Below are positions 1-9,532 of a DNA stretch of 64,000 nucleotides, one piece after another. The stretch is from positions 23,216,445-23,280,444 of the forward strand of contig OX419336.1 of assembly GCA_948470475.1 (NCBI GenBank), read 5' to 3'. The position numbers and the translations under genes are program-made. Under the pieces are notes generated by a model. That model saw only the letters and a list, made by a program, of their open reading frames with translations, did no database searches and was not told where the DNA came from. Numbering within the stretch: position 1 is the first letter of the stretch; each line of letters starts with the position of its first letter. The DNA is from Galaxea fascicularis (Eukaryota > Cnidaria > Anthozoa > Scleractinia > Euphylliidae).

Positions 1-1170
1 AAACTTACTAGCAAAGATTCTATTCGTGTTGTTGCGCCTACGTTTAAGGCTTATTCGAGACATCAGGTTTTTCATGGCTAACAACAAACCTGAGGTTGCT
101 CTAGCAGTTTGTAGTTCTTGTTTGAACGGCATGTAGGGCTTTCAGCAGTATGTGATTTACCGCAATGTTTTCTTTCCATTAAAAATTGTACAGCCTCACG
201 TTGAAATGCATGAAATAGCTTTATGTACCCACCTAAGATGTGCTAGTTGGATTTTGGAAATAGAATCAATATATTATTCTTTTTTTAGGCGATAAAAGTG
301 AAGCACCTCGACTTGACTACAACCAACATGGCTGCCAGAAAATTTGAAAATCTGGCAACTGCAAGCGCCTAACAGCAAACTGCACTTTGCGGTTTCCCCA
401 TGAAAAACCTGATGCCAAAGGTCTCTGATAATAGCTTTTTTACAACTGAGCTTTGATTCGACGTCGGCGGCGTTCAAGATGTCGCTTTCTCTACCATCTT
501 AGTCCTTTTCGGAATGGCCTCTCCAACTATTATGATCGTGATACTGCCTGAGTCGGGCCCCTCACATATTTTCGGCTGCGAAGATCAACTCTTAGAATAT
601 AATATAACGTCGAGAGAATCCAACTCTTAGAACTCTTCCAATCAAAATAATGTACTTGTATCCGATACAAACAGCTTTCCTTCAATTAACAATCCTGATC
701 TGAACAAGATAAGGTAATCAAGGCTGAGAAAACATCATGCTTTTTCAAGCAGTTTAAGGCCTGGGTTAGGAATTTTTAAAGCTTAAATTGTTTGTGCGAG
801 ATAAATTCAACAAAGCGAGTGACAGTGCACCGATATTTGAAAGTCAAAAAGGTCTTATCATTCTTGACATTTGTAAGAACAATAAGAATTGCTATAGATC
901 ACGTGACGCGTCACTTCACGCTTTTGATGGAAAAAAAACGAAGATTTGCGAGGTTGGTCAAGGTTTTAAGAGAAAGGATCAAACTAATGCTTTTATGATA
1001 AAGATCAATTATCTCCAGCCACTCACATTTGAAATTATCGTCCATTGTTCTCTAAAAATAATTTGTCTGCACAAAGGTAATTTTTCCGTCTAAAATTCTA
1101 CCTTTGAGTTTTATATTCAGGTAAAGTTTCACCCTGTTCTAGGAAGTGAAAATCGAAGATATTCATGGTG
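1..1170. other. No gene recognised
   Basis: Only short, low-quality open frames are present. I see no conserved motif, repeat or RNA gene. This could be the 3' flank of the protease gene on the minus strand. Confidence 0.5.
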
Positions 1171-1229
1171 GATTGTTCATATTTTCCGAACACCCTTCAA
1201 GACCCGGGCCTTAAACTGCTCGAATTTTG

Positions 1230-1660
1230 TTTCACTCGACGGATATTTCATCCATAAAAGTACGTTTAACTTTCCTAAGAAAGGAGAGAATATCTTGATG
1301 GGTTGGATTCCATGAAGACCACTACAAGTCTGTGTTAACAAAGTCAAGAAACCGTTCAAAGCATTTCACATCGTACAAATCACAATCTTTGTCATTTCGC
1401 TGTTGTGGTATTGTAGGATACCTGATCTGCTGTACTTCCAAGGTCTTCTTTCCGCCATGTAATGTTCTAGCTGACCTCTGAGATATCGTATTATCCTGCG
1501 TTCAACAGATGTCTGTTTCTGCTTAAGAGGAGTATCATTGATGGAGTGCTTGGAACAGTCCTGACGATTAATGGAATCCAATGATGACCATCGCATACAG
1601 GAGTTACGTCACATCTCTTGAAGAAAATGTCTTGTCCATTTCATTGTTGCCTGTGGGTTG
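1230..1660 (-). pseudogene. Duplicated, broken 3' end of the Ulp1 protease exon
   Basis: On the minus strand this repeats the end of the intact Ulp1 domain at 1705-2120: the same RRIIRYLRG segment and the same order of landmarks, but with substitutions and small deletions. It is broken into two frames and the Gln/Cys active-site block is not readable in one frame. It is a diverged tandem copy of about 430 bp, lying just downstream of the better copy. It is probably a leftover of duplication rather than a second functional domain. Confidence 0.7.
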
Positions 1661-1685
1661 AACTACCACCGAGGTTGAGAAAACG

Positions 1686-2636
1686 TCATTGCTTTTTGTC
1701 ATACTTGATAGATATTTCATCCATAATTGCATGTTTTACTTTCTTACGGAAGGAGAGAATATCTTGGTGGGAGAATGATGGACTCCATGAAGACCACTGC
1801 AAGTCTGTGTTAAGAAAGTCAAGGAACTGTTCAAAAAAACCACAATCTTTGTCATTTGGCTGTTGTGGTACTGTAGGATACCTGATCTGCTTTACCTCCA
1901 AGGTCTTCTTTCCTCCTTGTGTTGTTCTTGCTGACCACTGATCTCTGAGGTATCTTATTATCCTTCGTTCAACAGATGTCCTATTCTGGTTAAGGGAATC
2001 AAGTATCATCAATGAAATGTTTGGAACAGTCCTGACGATGACTAGAATCCAATGATGACCATCGCATACAGGAATTACGAGATATTTCTTGGAGAAAATG
2101 TCTGTGTTTTTTGTCCATTTTCTTATTGCCTGTGGGTTGAACTGCGACATTTTCTTGTAAAAACATGAATTATATAGGTATAATATCTTCTTTAAATCGC
2201 ACTGATGTAGCTGATTTTCGGTAGCATGGAGCATATAAAAGTCAAGAACTTCATCGTTCATTTCTTGGTCTTTCTCGAGGCATGCTGTGAAGCAACTGTG
2301 CACATCTGCATTTCCAAAACTGCTTTGATATGATAACAGAGTGCAAACAGGAAGAACGAGAAGATCTTCACCTTCTGCAGACTTTCGTTCTGTGATATTC
2401 AAGATAAGTGCTTCAAATGTTAGGTCAGCTATGCTTAGGTCTCTTTCGGAGGTTGCTGCTTCAATGAAGGACCTTAAGTATTTGATAAGGGCGTTAAAGT
2501 TGCTGAATTGAAGCACTACTGAAGACCCTTTGTCGTCTAGCATTCCTCTTGAATCTCTGGCATGAGAATCTACCACATACCATGTGGCATAGCTATGTGC
2601 ACAAGCAATAGTGTAGTCTAAAATTCGCAGCAACAA
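1686..2636 (-). CDS. Ulp1/SENP-like cysteine protease domain, C-terminal end of decayed gene A
   Basis: This 316-residue frame is the C-terminus of gene A. Residues 20-55 carry a VDSHARDSRG block, like the FDSH motif of C76-like/tegument-type deubiquitinase folds. Residues 180-275 carry the full C48 (Ulp1/SENP) signature: HHW (His195), LDS (Asp213), and QQPNDKDCG (Gln259, Cys265). The protease active site therefore looks intact. Ulp1-type domains cleave ubiquitin-like proteins and are common in large eukaryotic DNA transposons such as Zisupton. The listed start is a TTG inside the coding region. The real upstream sequence is at 2593-3072 in another frame, so one frameshift near 2630 separates them. 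Function of the whole protein is unknown. Confidence 0.75.
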   Translation of the reverse strand: MLLRILDYTIACAHSYATWYVVDSHARDSRGMLDDKGSSVVLQFSNFNALIKYLRSFIEAATSERDLSIADLTFEALILNITERKSAEGEDLLVLPVCTLLSYQSSFGNADVHSCFTACLEKDQEMNDEVLDFYMLHATENQLHQCDLKKILYLYNSCFYKKMSQFNPQAIRKWTKNTDIFSKKYLVIPVCDGHHWILVIVRTVPNISLMILDSLNQNRTSVERRIIRYLRDQWSARTTQGGKKTLEVKQIRYPTVPQQPNDKDCGFFEQFLDFLNTDLQWSSWSPSFSHQDILSFRKKVKHAIMDEISIKYDKKQ

Positions 2637-3072
2637 CCCAATAGCTCTCTCTTTTTGACATTTTTGGAACGTCTTCTAGTCTGGCGAAGTCATCAATATC
2701 TGTGGTAGTGTCCGCTTTATCAATTGTTCCACCTAATATTTCTCTCTCTGTAAAGAACTGAAAAGCGACAACCCAATAGCTCTCTCTTTTTGACATTTTT
2801 GGAACGTCTTCTAGTCTGGCGAAGTCATCAATATCTGTGGTAGTGTCCGCTTTATCAATTGTTCCACCTAATATTTCTCTCTCTGTAAAGAACTGAAAAC
2901 GGAAACATTGCAAGTCTTTGGGAAGTTCATCAAGGGCTAACTTGAGTTCACCACTTGCGGATTTTCCAATGTAGCAAAGTTGGTTAAAATGCACTCTATC
3001 TCCTGTGAGTAAGATTTGATCAAGATCACTTGCTTTCCAGGACTCTATAGGTTTAACTGCTCTCCAGGGCAC
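2593..3072 (-). pseudogene. N-terminal half of the DSH-motif protease-like domain, gene A, with internal duplication
   Basis: This continues gene A upstream of the Ulp1 frame. The text around ESWKASDLDQILLTGD followed by LALDELP is what I recall preceding the DSH motif in cnidarian relatives. A 45-residue block (FQFFTEREIL to SYWVVA) occurs twice in tandem, from an exact-looking 135-bp in-frame duplication with copies starting at 2640 and 2775. The frame ends at 2593 in a stop and must shift near 2630 to reach the DSH motif. The upstream link also needs a shift near 3060. Confidence 0.6.
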
Positions 3073-3517
3073 TGAAAGTCCTCATGCCAACACTGGTGAA
3101 AGGAGCCTCTACACACTTGAAATGGACTTCCATCCCTTTCTCGGTTATCAACCCAAGAGCCACGACTGCCGTAGTTGGTTGATGCCTCAATAAAATCTCC
3201 ACAATCAACATCAGCTGACGACTGCCTTTTGTGAAAAACAATATCCACATTTTTACTTGGGGTCCTTTGTTCACGTCCTTTCTTGGGTTGTGAAGTGAAA
3301 ATTGGTCGCTCTTTCTTAATTGCAGTGTTACTGAACTGAGATTCTTCCTGATCACTTCCACTGGAATTGCTTTCAGCCAGAGACAGGTACTGAAGAGACT
3401 TTTTAAAGTTGCTACCGTCACCTTAACTTGCTCCTCTCTTTCTTTTGCTAATCTTGGTGGAGGGCATTTTCTTCTTTCTCTTGTTAATTCCAGACATTCC
3501 TTCTTTATGTAGTCTGT
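3045..3517 (-). pseudogene. Gene A linker between chromodomain and protease-like domain
   Basis: Reading minus-strand from the array edge gives a basic segment (KRKKKMPSTKISKRKRGAS), an in-frame TAA, then a serine-rich linker and RGSFHQCWHEDFQCPGEQ near 3070. The RGSFHQ...Q motif resembles the start of the DSH-motif domain. In relatives I recall, a Cys follows the last Gln; here the frame breaks at that point. Overlapping longer frames here (175 aa) look like shadows or run into array sequence. Confidence 0.5.
3504..3517 (+). repeat. Left 14-bp target-site duplication of the tRNA-like array
   Basis: TTTATGTAGTCTGT here is repeated exactly at 5655-5668 on the other side of the inserted block. 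Removing 3518-5654 plus one copy joins the flanking gene A reading frame without a break. Confidence 0.85.
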
Positions 3518-3567
3518 GAAGTATATATGAAATAATTCATATTTGTACTGCGGTTGTAGATGCAAGT

Positions 3568-3598
<31 letters not shown>

Positions 3599-3633
3599 TT
3601 AAGCAACTGGAAAGAAGAAGCCTGAAAAAATCA

Positions 3634-3634
<1 letters not shown>

Positions 3635-3667
<33 letters not shown>

Positions 3668-3706
3668 GATACCGGTGCGATGCTCTACCAACTGAGCTAT
3701 GAAGCC
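3635..3706 (-). tRNA. tRNA-Thr(GGU)-like gene, inverted copy
   Basis: Reverse-complement copy of the unit at 3766-3837, same 72 nt. It points away from the other eight and lies in the same orientation as gene A. Confidence 0.7.
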
Positions 3707-3765
3707 ACACATTGGGAGCGAGGTCAATTTATTGAGTAAATAAATTGACCTCGCTCCCAATGTGT

Positions 3766-3804
3766 GGCTTCATAGCTCAGTTGGTAGAGCATCGCACCGG
3801 TATC

Positions 3805-3837
<33 letters not shown>
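3766..3837 (+). tRNA. tRNA-Thr(GGU)-like gene, copy 1
   Basis: A full cloverleaf can be drawn: 7-bp acceptor stem (GGCTTCA/TGAAGCC), D stem GCTC/GAGC, T stem ACGGG/CCCGT with loop TTCGAAT. A box TAGCTCAGTTGG and B box GGTTCGAATCC match the pol III consensus, and a T6 tract follows within 5 nt. Counting by standard spacing gives anticodon GGT (Thr). However, position 33 is C instead of the near-universal T, and 31-39 is an A-C mismatch. Animal cytosolic Thr tRNAs read with AGT. It is therefore better seen as a tRNA-derived, probably transcribed repeat than a working tRNA. Confidence 0.7.
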
Positions 3838-3838
<1 letters not shown>

Positions 3839-3873
3839 TGATTTTTTCAGGCTTCTTCTTTCCAGTTGCTTAA

Positions 3874-3904
<31 letters not shown>

Positions 3905-4014
3905 ACTTGCATCTACAACCGCAGTACAAATATGAATTATTTCATATATACTTCACATCACTTCACTGTGCGGGAAAATATGAACTCAATAAATTGACCT
4001 CGCTCCCAATGTGT

Positions 4015-4053
4015 GGCTTCATAGCTCAGTTGGTAGAGCATCGCACCGGTATC

Positions 4054-4086
<33 letters not shown>
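4015..4086 (+). tRNA. tRNA-Thr(GGU)-like gene, copy 2
   Basis: Same sequence as copy 1, 249 bp further on. From this copy the full leader with ACTTCACTGTGCGGGAAAAT is present, which copy 1 lacks. Confidence 0.7.
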
Positions 4087-4087
<1 letters not shown>

Positions 4088-4122
4088 TGATTTTTTCAGG
4101 CTTCTTCTTTCCAGTTGCTTAA

Positions 4123-4153
<31 letters not shown>

Positions 4154-4263
4154 ACTTGCATCTACAACCGCAGTACAAATATGAATTATTTCATATATAC
4201 TTCACATCACTTCACTGTGCGGGAAAATATGAACTCAATAAATTGACCTCGCTCCCAATGTGT

Positions 4264-4302
4264 GGCTTCATAGCTCAGTTGGTAGAGCATCGCACCGGTA
4301 TC

Positions 4303-4335
<33 letters not shown>
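4264..4335 (+). tRNA. tRNA-Thr(GGU)-like gene, copy 3
   Basis: Identical to copy 1 by eye; A box, B box and T6 tract kept. Confidence 0.7.
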
Positions 4336-4336
<1 letters not shown>

Positions 4337-4371
4337 TGATTTTTTCAGGCTTCTTCTTTCCAGTTGCTTAA

Positions 4372-4402
<31 letters not shown>

Positions 4403-4512
4403 ACTTGCATCTACAACCGCAGTACAAATATGAATTATTTCATATATACTTCACATCACTTCACTGTGCGGGAAAATATGAACTCAATAAATTGACCTCG
4501 CTCCCAATGTGT

Positions 4513-4551
4513 GGCTTCATAGCTCAGTTGGTAGAGCATCGCACCGGTATC

Positions 4552-4584
<33 letters not shown>
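4513..4584 (+). tRNA. tRNA-Thr(GGU)-like gene, copy 4
   Basis: Identical to copy 1 by eye; A box, B box and T6 tract kept. Confidence 0.7.
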
Positions 4585-4585
<1 letters not shown>

Positions 4586-4620
4586 TGATTTTTTCAGGCT
4601 TCTTCTTTCCAGTTGCTTAA

Positions 4621-4651
<31 letters not shown>

Positions 4652-4761
4652 ACTTGCATCTACAACCGCAGTACAAATATGAATTATTTCATATATACTT
4701 CACATCACTTCACTGTGCGGGAAAATATGAACTCAATAAATTGACCTCGCTCCCAATGTGT

Positions 4762-4800
4762 GGCTTCATAGCTCAGTTGGTAGAGCATCGCACCGGTATC

Positions 4801-4833
<33 letters not shown>
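4762..4833 (+). tRNA. tRNA-Thr(GGU)-like gene, copy 5
   Basis: Identical to copy 1 by eye; A box, B box and T6 tract kept. Confidence 0.7.
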
Positions 4834-4834
<1 letters not shown>

Positions 4835-4869
4835 TGATTTTTTCAGGCTTCTTCTTTCCAGTTGCTTAA

Positions 4870-4900
<31 letters not shown>

Positions 4901-5010
4901 ACTTGCATCTACAACCGCAGTACAAATATGAATTATTTCATATATACTTCACATCACTTCACTGTGCGGGAAAATATGAACTCAATAAATTGACCTCGCT
5001 CCCAATGTGT

Positions 5011-5049
5011 GGCTTCATAGCTCAGTTGGTAGAGCATCGCACCGGTATC

Positions 5050-5082
<33 letters not shown>
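5011..5082 (+). tRNA. tRNA-Thr(GGU)-like gene, copy 6
   Basis: Identical to copy 1 by eye; A box, B box and T6 tract kept. Confidence 0.7.
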
Positions 5083-5083
<1 letters not shown>

Positions 5084-5118
5084 TGATTTTTTCAGGCTTC
5101 TTCTTTCCAGTTGCTTAA

Positions 5119-5149
<31 letters not shown>

Positions 5150-5259
5150 ACTTGCATCTACAACCGCAGTACAAATATGAATTATTTCATATATACTTCA
5201 CATCACTTCACTGTGCGGGAAAATATGAACTCAATAAATTGACCTCGCTCCCAATGTGT

Positions 5260-5298
5260 GGCTTCATAGCTCAGTTGGTAGAGCATCGCACCGGTATC

Positions 5299-5331
<33 letters not shown>
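5260..5331 (+). tRNA. tRNA-Thr(GGU)-like gene, copy 7
   Basis: Identical to copy 1 by eye; A box, B box and T6 tract kept. Confidence 0.7.
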
Positions 5332-5332
<1 letters not shown>

Positions 5333-5367
5333 TGATTTTTTCAGGCTTCTTCTTTCCAGTTGCTTAA

Positions 5368-5398
<31 letters not shown>

Positions 5399-5508
5399 AC
5401 TTGCATCTACAACCGCAGTACAAATATGAATTATTTCATATATACTTCACATCACTTCACTGTGCGGGAAAATATGAACTCAATAAATTGACCTCGCTCC
5501 CAATGTGT

Positions 5509-5547
5509 GGCTTCATAGCTCAGTTGGTAGAGCATCGCACCGGTATC

Positions 5548-5580
<33 letters not shown>
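5509..5580 (+). tRNA. tRNA-Thr(GGU)-like gene, copy 8
   Basis: Last copy. Its 3' tail is cut at CACTTGCA (5654), where the target duplication begins, so the last unit lacks the final part of the tail. Confidence 0.7.
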
Positions 5581-5581
<1 letters not shown>

Positions 5582-5616
5582 TGATTTTTTCAGGCTTCTT
5601 CTTTCCAGTTGCTTAA

Positions 5617-5647
<31 letters not shown>

Positions 5648-5654
5648 ACTTGCA

Positions 5655-5668
5655 TTTATGTAGTCTGT
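5655..5668 (+). repeat. Right 14-bp target-site duplication of the tRNA-like array
   Basis: Exact copy of 3504-3517 (TTTATGTAGTCTGT). Confidence 0.85.
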
Positions 5669-6500
5669 TTGGCACGATATCATTTTCAAGTTGCCAGTTG
5701 ACAACTTCGCATTCAGATTCCAGATCAGAAAATCGCCGTCTCTTTGAAACAATGTCATTGAGAGGACGTTTCGTTGGTTTCTTTGGCAATGAAACATTAC
5801 TAGCGGTCACATCTTTCTCTATTCTTTCATCATGCTCTTTCTTGGTAGTATTGGCCGTTATTACATTTGACTGCTTTGGCCTTTTCCGTTGCTGAATCTC
5901 AACTTCACCTTCGTCTTTGGTTTTATGTTTCCGTATTCTTCCTCTCTTTGAAACGGTTTGAAACTGAACTGGTTCTCGGAAGGAAGAACTTGGGATCCAC
6001 ATATCATCTTCAGATCCATAACCTTTAAAACACACTTTGTACTCCTCGGAGTGGTACTGTTTATTCAGACGGACATCAATTATTTTCTCAACCTCATAAA
6101 ATTCATTAATCTCGTCAATGCCTTCTTCTTCACTACAGTTGTTATTTTCAAGTACAGTCTCCAGGTCTTGTTGGCACTGTTTAGATAACCTGGCCATCCC
6201 ATCACGGTCGCTCTCAAGCACCACTTCCATAAGTACTTTTCTGACTGGTAACCATCGGGAGACAAAAATGGTACTCACAAAACCATACTGGTTGCTTTCT
6301 ACGTCTCCGTAGATTATGCCTCTAACTGTGTGTCTGCATTTAGAACTGGTGCTGACTAGCTCTTTTCCATCTTCAGATATGATAGCCAAAACGTGGAGAA
6401 TGAAGTACTTGTCTTTGTCTGCAATTGCCACGTCCCTGAACTGAATTACATCATGAGATGGGTCGATGGGTGCCAGAGAGGTGTGGAGGGAACTATTCAC
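5669..6500 (-). pseudogene. Gene A, chromodomain segment
   Basis: In the 284-residue minus frame, a chromodomain is readable: YEVEKIIDVR, then YKVCFKGYGSEDDMWIP. It has the aromatic cage-like Y/W pattern of histone-tail readers and of chromodomains carried by transposons. A basic KR-rich stretch (RKHKTKDEGEVE, KRPKQSN, KRPLNDIVSKRRR) follows and may be a nuclear signal. The listed start is a GTG inside coding sequence. The frame upstream (6493-7095) overlaps it by 8 nt in a different phase, so a one-base indel near 6495 is likely. The C-terminal end runs into the tRNA-like insertion. Confidence 0.65.
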
Positions 6501-7095
6501 CCAATGCCTGTGGCTCCTTTCTTTCGTATGATGGCGGTTGTTCTGATACCATCACTGTCCCAGCAGGCTTGGCAAATCTGTAGGGAAGTTCCCAGCAATT
6601 ATGTTCTTTTAGTGTGGTCTCGAACTCGTGTGGCAGATATTTTCTTATCAAATCTTGTGCCTGATGTACACCAGCTCTATGCATACAACGCTGCCTTTCT
6701 AAAAATTGCATGTAGGTACATGGGTACTGGTATGAAGTGTTACTCCCTTTTCCTTTATGGACTTGGAAGTGGGACAGTTTCCTATTGCTTGTTGCTGGGA
6801 TTCTAATTCCTTCGTATGCTGATAAGTCAGACACAGCTTCAGTGATGAATGTTAGATCTTTGGTGTTATTTATCATGTCAGCAAACGTTGGCGCCGTATC
6901 TAAGGATTGTAGTTGGTTTGTTTTGCTCTGAAGCTGTCCAATGATCTTCTCTGTGGTTATTGTCCCAGATCGATGCAGTGAACAAACTTCAGGTCCAAGA
7001 TGATTGAAATGCAAGAACATTGCCAGGGAGTGCTGGGAGCCCGCAGAGAAGAGAAGTTCTGATGTTGTATACGCTCCATATGTTATAAAATTTCC
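6493..7095 (-). pseudogene. Gene A, conserved central region (second part)
   Basis: Reading from the TGA at 7096-7098, the frame gives GNFITYGAYTTSELLFSAG, then FLHFNHLGPEVCSLHRSGT and TTEKIIGQLQSKTNQLQSLD. These match the pattern I recall in uncharacterised multi-copy cnidarian proteins. No catalytic motif is evident to me. It ends at 6493 in a stop created by a likely one-base indel. Confidence 0.55.
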
Positions 7096-7098
7096 TCA

Positions 7099-7959
7099 CC
7101 TCTCTTTGTTTTTTGCTGCGTTTGTCTGAGAATGAAGCTTCATTTTTTTGATGTCGAGGTATCTTCTCCACAATCGCAGGATAGTTATTCCGGTTGAAAG
7201 AGCCTTTTGGATTTCTTCAGGAGAACCATAACGTGCGTTAAAGAAAGGTTCAGTCAAGTAGTAAACAGCAGTAAGATAGAGGCAAGTTCCCTCTGAACCC
7301 TTGACATATTTTTGAAGCATGTCGACGACCTGTAGTGTGAAGATTCTGTTGGCTGTGTCTGGTCGTTGGTCAAAAAAACTAACTAGGAGGAGATCATTTG
7401 CTGAGAATGGGACATTCTGACCGTTTTCTTTACATATCTGCATCAGCTCATGGAGGTGATTGATGGTAGCTACTGCACTTCCCCGTGAATCTTTATACAA
7501 TGTTAGATTTCGGCAGGAATGTTCTCTTGGCAGCTTCCAGAAGTATGGGGCAACGAATTTTTCATCTGGAACATCAAGGCCTAAATAATAAATACCTTCA
7601 GCGACTGCAGCTTCTGTCAGTGTCATAAGTTGTACAGATGCTGAGAGGGAAAACCCAACTGAATCAACAGAGTGTCCAATAAGATTAACGTTGTTTGCCG
7701 CACAGTCTTGTCGAACCTTTTTCCATATTTTTAGGAAATGAGATCCACTGTAGCCTTTGCTTGGAGTTGGCCACATTCAATACACCAGGGGCTGGGATTT
7801 GTTACCTGCCGGGTTACACAAATTGTGTATGGCAACTTTGGAAGCAAGCTGCCTATTTGTTATGATGTCATCCACCGTCCTCTTTAGTGCTGCGAAGTCA
7901 TCTTTGTTACCTTGAAAGAGATAGAAGTTATAAACCATTAAACAACGTGGGTATGACAC
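7099..7959 (-). pseudogene. Gene A, conserved central region (first part of the last exon)
   Basis: The exon begins after a TTCCAG acceptor at about 7960. It reads GNKDDFAALKRTVDDIITNR, an in-frame TGA at 7777-7779, then MWPTPSKGYSGSHFLKIWKK and YYLGLDVPDEKFVAPYFWKL. A second in-frame TGA lies at 7096-7098. Both TGAs sit where Arg would fit, so CGA to TGA is plausible. The sequence is conserved among multi-copy cnidarian proteins as I recall, but I cannot assign a known superfamily. Confidence 0.55.
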
Positions 7960-8301
7960 CTGGAATCCTTGCCATTCTCAATTGTTATTTTTATCTCTCG
8001 AAGGCAAATGTCTTCATATTTACCTTGACATTACCATTTGCTAGTTGGCTAGCTTTCCTGACCTCGTTTCATCAGCATAAACTTTTTATGAAAAATTATT
8101 GTGTTCTGAATTCTGTTCCAACCCTCAAAAAGCACTGATATTAAAACTTACAATGACATTTTATATCCTCTTTTTATGGATAATTTCTAGTTGCTTTGAT
8201 TATATTTATTTCTACTTAATGGTGAATTTATTAAAAAATGCGAAATAGTAAGATAGCTACCCGTTCAGACATGACACTCAAACCTGAATAATGCCTTGTT
8301 T

Positions 8302-8375
8302 GTATTATTATTGTTATAATAATAATAATAATAATAATAGTTATTATTATTATTATTATTATTTTATTTTTTTTA
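8302..8375. repeat. ATT/AAT trinucleotide microsatellite
   Basis: A (TAA)n run is followed by a (TTA)n run, making a self-complementary AT-rich hairpin of about 60 bp, ended by a T-tract. It lies in an intron of gene A. Confidence 0.9.
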
Positions 8376-8643
8376 TAAGTGAAGCGGCACCAGCACCAAG
8401 TCTGGACAGCGCCTATGTTAGGAAACATGTAACATTTAATAGTATGACTGAAACAACAACCCAGAAACCGTATACTGCCTTATTAAATTAAGTCTTCCTT
8501 AAAAAAGTTCTTCGTTTTCCAGATTTCATCTCTTACAAGAACCAACCTTGGGTCAGCTTAGTACCCAATGCATCTACCAGAGATGCACCAACTATTTTGG
8601 AACAACACTAGATCAAACCAAACTCAGATAGCTGTAGTCATAC

Positions 8644-8755
8644 CTTTTCCCTCATCTTTCTTTGGAATTCTCAGAACATCACTCTCCCACTTGTCCACAG
8701 CAGCGTTCCAGCTTTTTCCAATTAATGTCACTGTTCCTTCTTCGTTCTGCACTGC
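8644..8755 (-). pseudogene. Gene A, exon 4 (small)
   Basis: It is bounded by CTCCAG on the 5' side and GTATGA on the 3' side. It reads AVQNEEGTVTLIGKSWNAAV followed by DKWESDVLRIPKKDEGK, with no stop. Clean splice sites on both sides support a spliced gene. Confidence 0.6.
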
Positions 8756-8904
8756 CTGGAGGAATCTGGATTACAAAGCGAGATATCTAACCCTTTTTGC
8801 GTTTCATTAATTATATTTCATATCAACCATTTACATTCAGTCCAATGTTATATTTTTCTCATTAGTTTATCAAAAGACTGGTGTAACACGTATGCAGATC
8901 TTAC

Positions 8905-9059
8905 CTTAGAGCCCTTGCTTTATCACTGGCTTCAATGACTGGTGCACCATTATACATATAAGATGCCTGTTTAATGACATCAATGTTATAGCCTGGCTTA
9001 AGTTTTTCTTTGAGCATGTAGTTATCACAGGTAGTGCTACAAGGAAGGCCAAACACACT
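8905..9059 (-). pseudogene. Gene A, exon 3 (small)
   Basis: It is bounded by TTTTCAG and GTAAGA. It reads SVFGLPCSTTCDNYMLKEKL then KPGYNIDVIKQASYMYNGAP, open throughout. Its place between the Cys-containing region and exon 4 fits a single transcript. Confidence 0.6.
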
Positions 9060-9532
9060 CTGAAAACAGTGAAGAAAAGGAGCAAAATGCGATGTTTTTA
9101 TTGAACCAATAATGAAACAGTTGTGTGCACTTTTTTAAAATTCTAATTTTGTCCATGATTCAGAAATCGAATGCTCCTTGGGTCAGCAAGCTTAAGCCTC
9201 AACTGAAGTATAGGTATAGAACTGATACTTGAACGGCTCTTTTTTCACCAATAGTCTCCTTTAGTAATATTTTTGACCTTTTGAAGTTTGATGCCTACTT
9301 AGAATGTTGGACGACCTAAATTAGGATTGTTTGTTAGTTTAGCCAACTGAATGAAATTCTGAATTTTAAAACATAACCTTGTGAACAAACTTAATTGTCT
9401 GCAAACATGCACCAGCTGAAATTCAATTGTGGATTTTACGGAATGTTATACCATTGTTAAGTTGTTAACGGTATTTTTAGGTTAGTCTCATCATAGCAAA
9501 TCTTAGCTGAACAGGTCCTTAATTGACAGGTT

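Larger units (their letters stand above)
3515..3957. repeat. Near-perfect palindrome: head-to-head tRNA-like units
   Basis: Arms 3515-3733 and 3739-3957 (219 bp each) are reverse complements around the 5-base spacer GAGTA. Each arm contains one complete tRNA-like gene. Such a structure would form a large cruciform or hairpin and is prone to assembly error. Confidence 0.9.
3518..5654. repeat. Array of nine tRNA-derived units (one inverted, eight direct)
   Basis: The direct units repeat every 249 bp: tRNA starts at 3766, 4015, 4264, 4513, 4762, 5011, 5260 and 5509. One unit at the left edge is inverted. A unit is a 72-nt tRNA-like gene, a T6 tract, a tail of about 115 bp and a short leader. 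Copies look identical by eye. The tRNA region translated in one frame gives a peptide I recall as a frequent spurious prediction in cnidarian genomes, which suggests a high-copy tRNA-derived repeat. The whole block sits inside gene A and is bounded by a 14-bp direct repeat. Confidence 0.9.

Noticed and set aside
3635..5580. CRISPR-like array, because of regular direct repeats.
   Set aside because: No unique spacers; units are identical tRNA-like genes in a eukaryotic context.
3892..5616. Seven identical 76-residue plus-strand frames.
   Set aside because: They are translations across the tRNA-like unit and its tail; the peptide is a well-known kind of spurious prediction.
5635..5895. Plus-strand 86-residue frame at the right edge of the array.
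   Set aside because: It is antisense to the chromodomain exon and starts inside the array unit.
7096..7779. Selenocysteine use at the in-frame TGAs of gene A.
   Set aside because: No SECIS-like element was seen, the gene has other breaks, and Arg decay is simpler.
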